Of a DNA stretch of 7,290 nt, positions 6,970 to 7,290 are shown piece by piece (positions within the stretch are counted from its first letter, which is position 1; each line of letters opens with the position of its first letter). The stretch lies in NCBI GenBank assembly GCA_002720735.1, contig PBJN01000013.1:65404-72693 (forward strand). Reading direction: 5' to 3'. The notes beneath the pieces were generated by a model that was not told the DNA's origin, ran no database searches, and saw nothing but the letters and a program-made list of their open reading frames with translations. This stretch comes from Porticoccaceae bacterium (GTDB taxonomy: Bacteria > Pseudomonadota > Gammaproteobacteria > Pseudomonadales > Porticoccaceae). Both the position numbers and the translations under genes were made by a program.

Positions 6970-6996
6970 TAAAGATTGATCCGTAACTGTCGATCT
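6970..6996 (+). promoter_or_regulatory. Candidate sigma-28 (FliA) promoter for the flgP-like gene
   Basis: The plus strand carries TAAAGATT at 6970-6977, 11 bases, and GTCGATCT at 6989-6996. The flagellar sigma-28 consensus is TAAAGTTT-N11-GCCGATAA, so the -35 block matches at 7 of 8 positions, the spacing is exact, and the -10 block matches at 5 of 8 including the CGAT core. Transcription would start near 7003-7005, about 80 bases before the lipoprotein start. A weaker sigma-70-like pair overlaps it (TTGATC 6976-6981, TACACT 6998-7003). Since fliA is encoded at the other end of the divergent operon, a regulatory link is plausible. Confidence 0.6.
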
Positions 6997-7036
6997 TTAC
7001 ACTAGAGTTCTTGCTGCGAAAATGCGTAAAAGCGCT

Positions 7037-7080
7037 TATCGGGTGAGAAAAGAAAACGCATCAAAATTATCTATCGGGTG
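7037..7080. repeat. Two direct copies of TATCGGGTG in the flhA/flgP control region
   Basis: TATCGGGTG occurs at 7037-7045 and again at 7072-7080, 35 bases apart (about 3.3 helical turns). Relative to the sigma-54 promoter of flhA the copies lie roughly 155-195 bases upstream of the expected start, the usual place for enhancer sites of sigma-54 activators. The right copy also supplies the only GG-rich stretch before the lipoprotein ATG at 7085, so part of its conservation could come from ribosome binding. No known activator site is recognised. Confidence 0.5.
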
Positions 7081-7084
7081 TAGT

Positions 7085-7290
7085 ATGAGACAAATATGTA
7101 TAAATTTAATAAGTAGCGTCAGTCTGGCCACTATTACTTTTTTGTTTGCCGGGTGTACGACGACAACTACTGAATACTCTTCTGCTGTCATGCGCAACAT
7201 GGTTAGTGAGACGGAAAATATAATGGCTACTGGCTATGCAGTAATCAGCGTTCAAATGAATGACAATCCGGCACAACAGAGGCTACTTTC
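7085..7290 (+). CDS. flgP: FlgP-like flagellar outer-membrane lipoprotein, 5' part (3' end outside window)
   Basis: The first 68 codons are present and the frame is open to the window edge. An N-terminal signal (MRQICINLISSVSLATITFLFAGC) ends in a lipobox with Cys24. Phe at -3 is less common than Leu but A-G-C fits lipid attachment. The mature part opens with a Thr run (TTTTTEYSS) and reaches ATGYAVISVQMNDNPAQQRLLS, which resembles the conserved start of the LPP20/FlgP domain (an AxGYAVIxxQ..xxxxQxxLxAxRA pattern). FlgP is an outer-membrane lipoprotein of the basal-body accessory disk or ring region needed for stable, functional polar flagella in Vibrio and Campylobacter. Start choice: ATG 7085 follows GGGTG at 4 bases and gives a normal-length signal. 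An in-frame ATG at 7022 would give a 45-residue pre-Cys region without a ribosome site. The FlgP name rests on a short segment plus flagellar context and is less sure than the lipoprotein call. Confidence 0.72.
   Translation, partial: MRQICINLISSVSLATITFLFAGCTTTTTEYSSAVMRNMVSETENIMATGYAVISVQMNDNPAQQRLL

Noticed and set aside
7035..7043. CCCGATAA on the minus strand as a sigma-28 -10 box for flhA
   Set aside because: There is no TAAA-type -35 block at the required distance, and a better sigma-54 promoter is present.
7022..7084. Upstream in-frame ATG (7022) or GTG (7043) for the lipoprotein
   Set aside because: Neither has a convincing ribosome site, and both push the lipobox Cys to residue 38-45, longer than normal lipoprotein signals; kept as an alternative only.

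Overview
The window holds a polar-flagellum gene block of a gammaproteobacterium, probably a marine or aquatic one of moderate GC. The evidence is the gene order flhA-flhF-flhG-fliA on the minus strand (the order of polar flagellates such as Vibrio and Pseudomonas), an FlhF/FlhG pair that sets pole and number of flagella, a sigma-54-type promoter ahead of flhA, and a divergent FlgP-type lipoprotein gene. Genus-level placement is not possible from sequence reading alone.

Layout, left to right. Bases 1-321 (+) are the 3' end of a coiled-coil protein gene that starts outside the window. Bases 322-455 are a convergent spacer without a convincing terminator. On the minus strand, read from right to left, come flhA (6821-4713), flhF (4698-3430), a 139-base gap, flhG (3272-2430), fliA (2437-1718, overlapping flhG by 8 bases), an unrecognised 168-aa soluble protein (1713-1207) and an unrecognised 234-aa single-pass membrane protein with an acidic tail (1160-456). 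The divergent control region 6822-7084 separates flhA from a plus-strand FlgP-like outer-membrane lipoprotein gene that starts near 7085 and runs off the window.

The genes fit one cascade. A sigma-54 promoter with a complete TGGCAC-N5-TTGC core (6909-6895) should drive the flhA operon, whose fourth gene is the flagellar sigma factor FliA. A good sigma-28 element (TAAAGATT-N11-GTCGATCT, 6970-6996) in the same divergent region points at flgP, so the product of the left operon may switch on the right one. FlhA is the export-gate channel, FlhF and FlhG position and count flagella, and FlgP belongs to the basal-body outer-membrane accessory structure.

The least ordinary parts are: (i) an FlhF that keeps its fold signatures but has altered nucleotide-binding motifs (SRLE in place of TKLD, NDSR in place of DTYR), beside an FlhG without the N-terminal DQA-type helix that normally stimulates FlhF; (ii) two unknown genes sitting directly behind fliA where related bacteria usually have cheY and cheZ; and (iii) a compact divergent regulatory region with sigma-54 and sigma-28 elements and a 9-base direct repeat.
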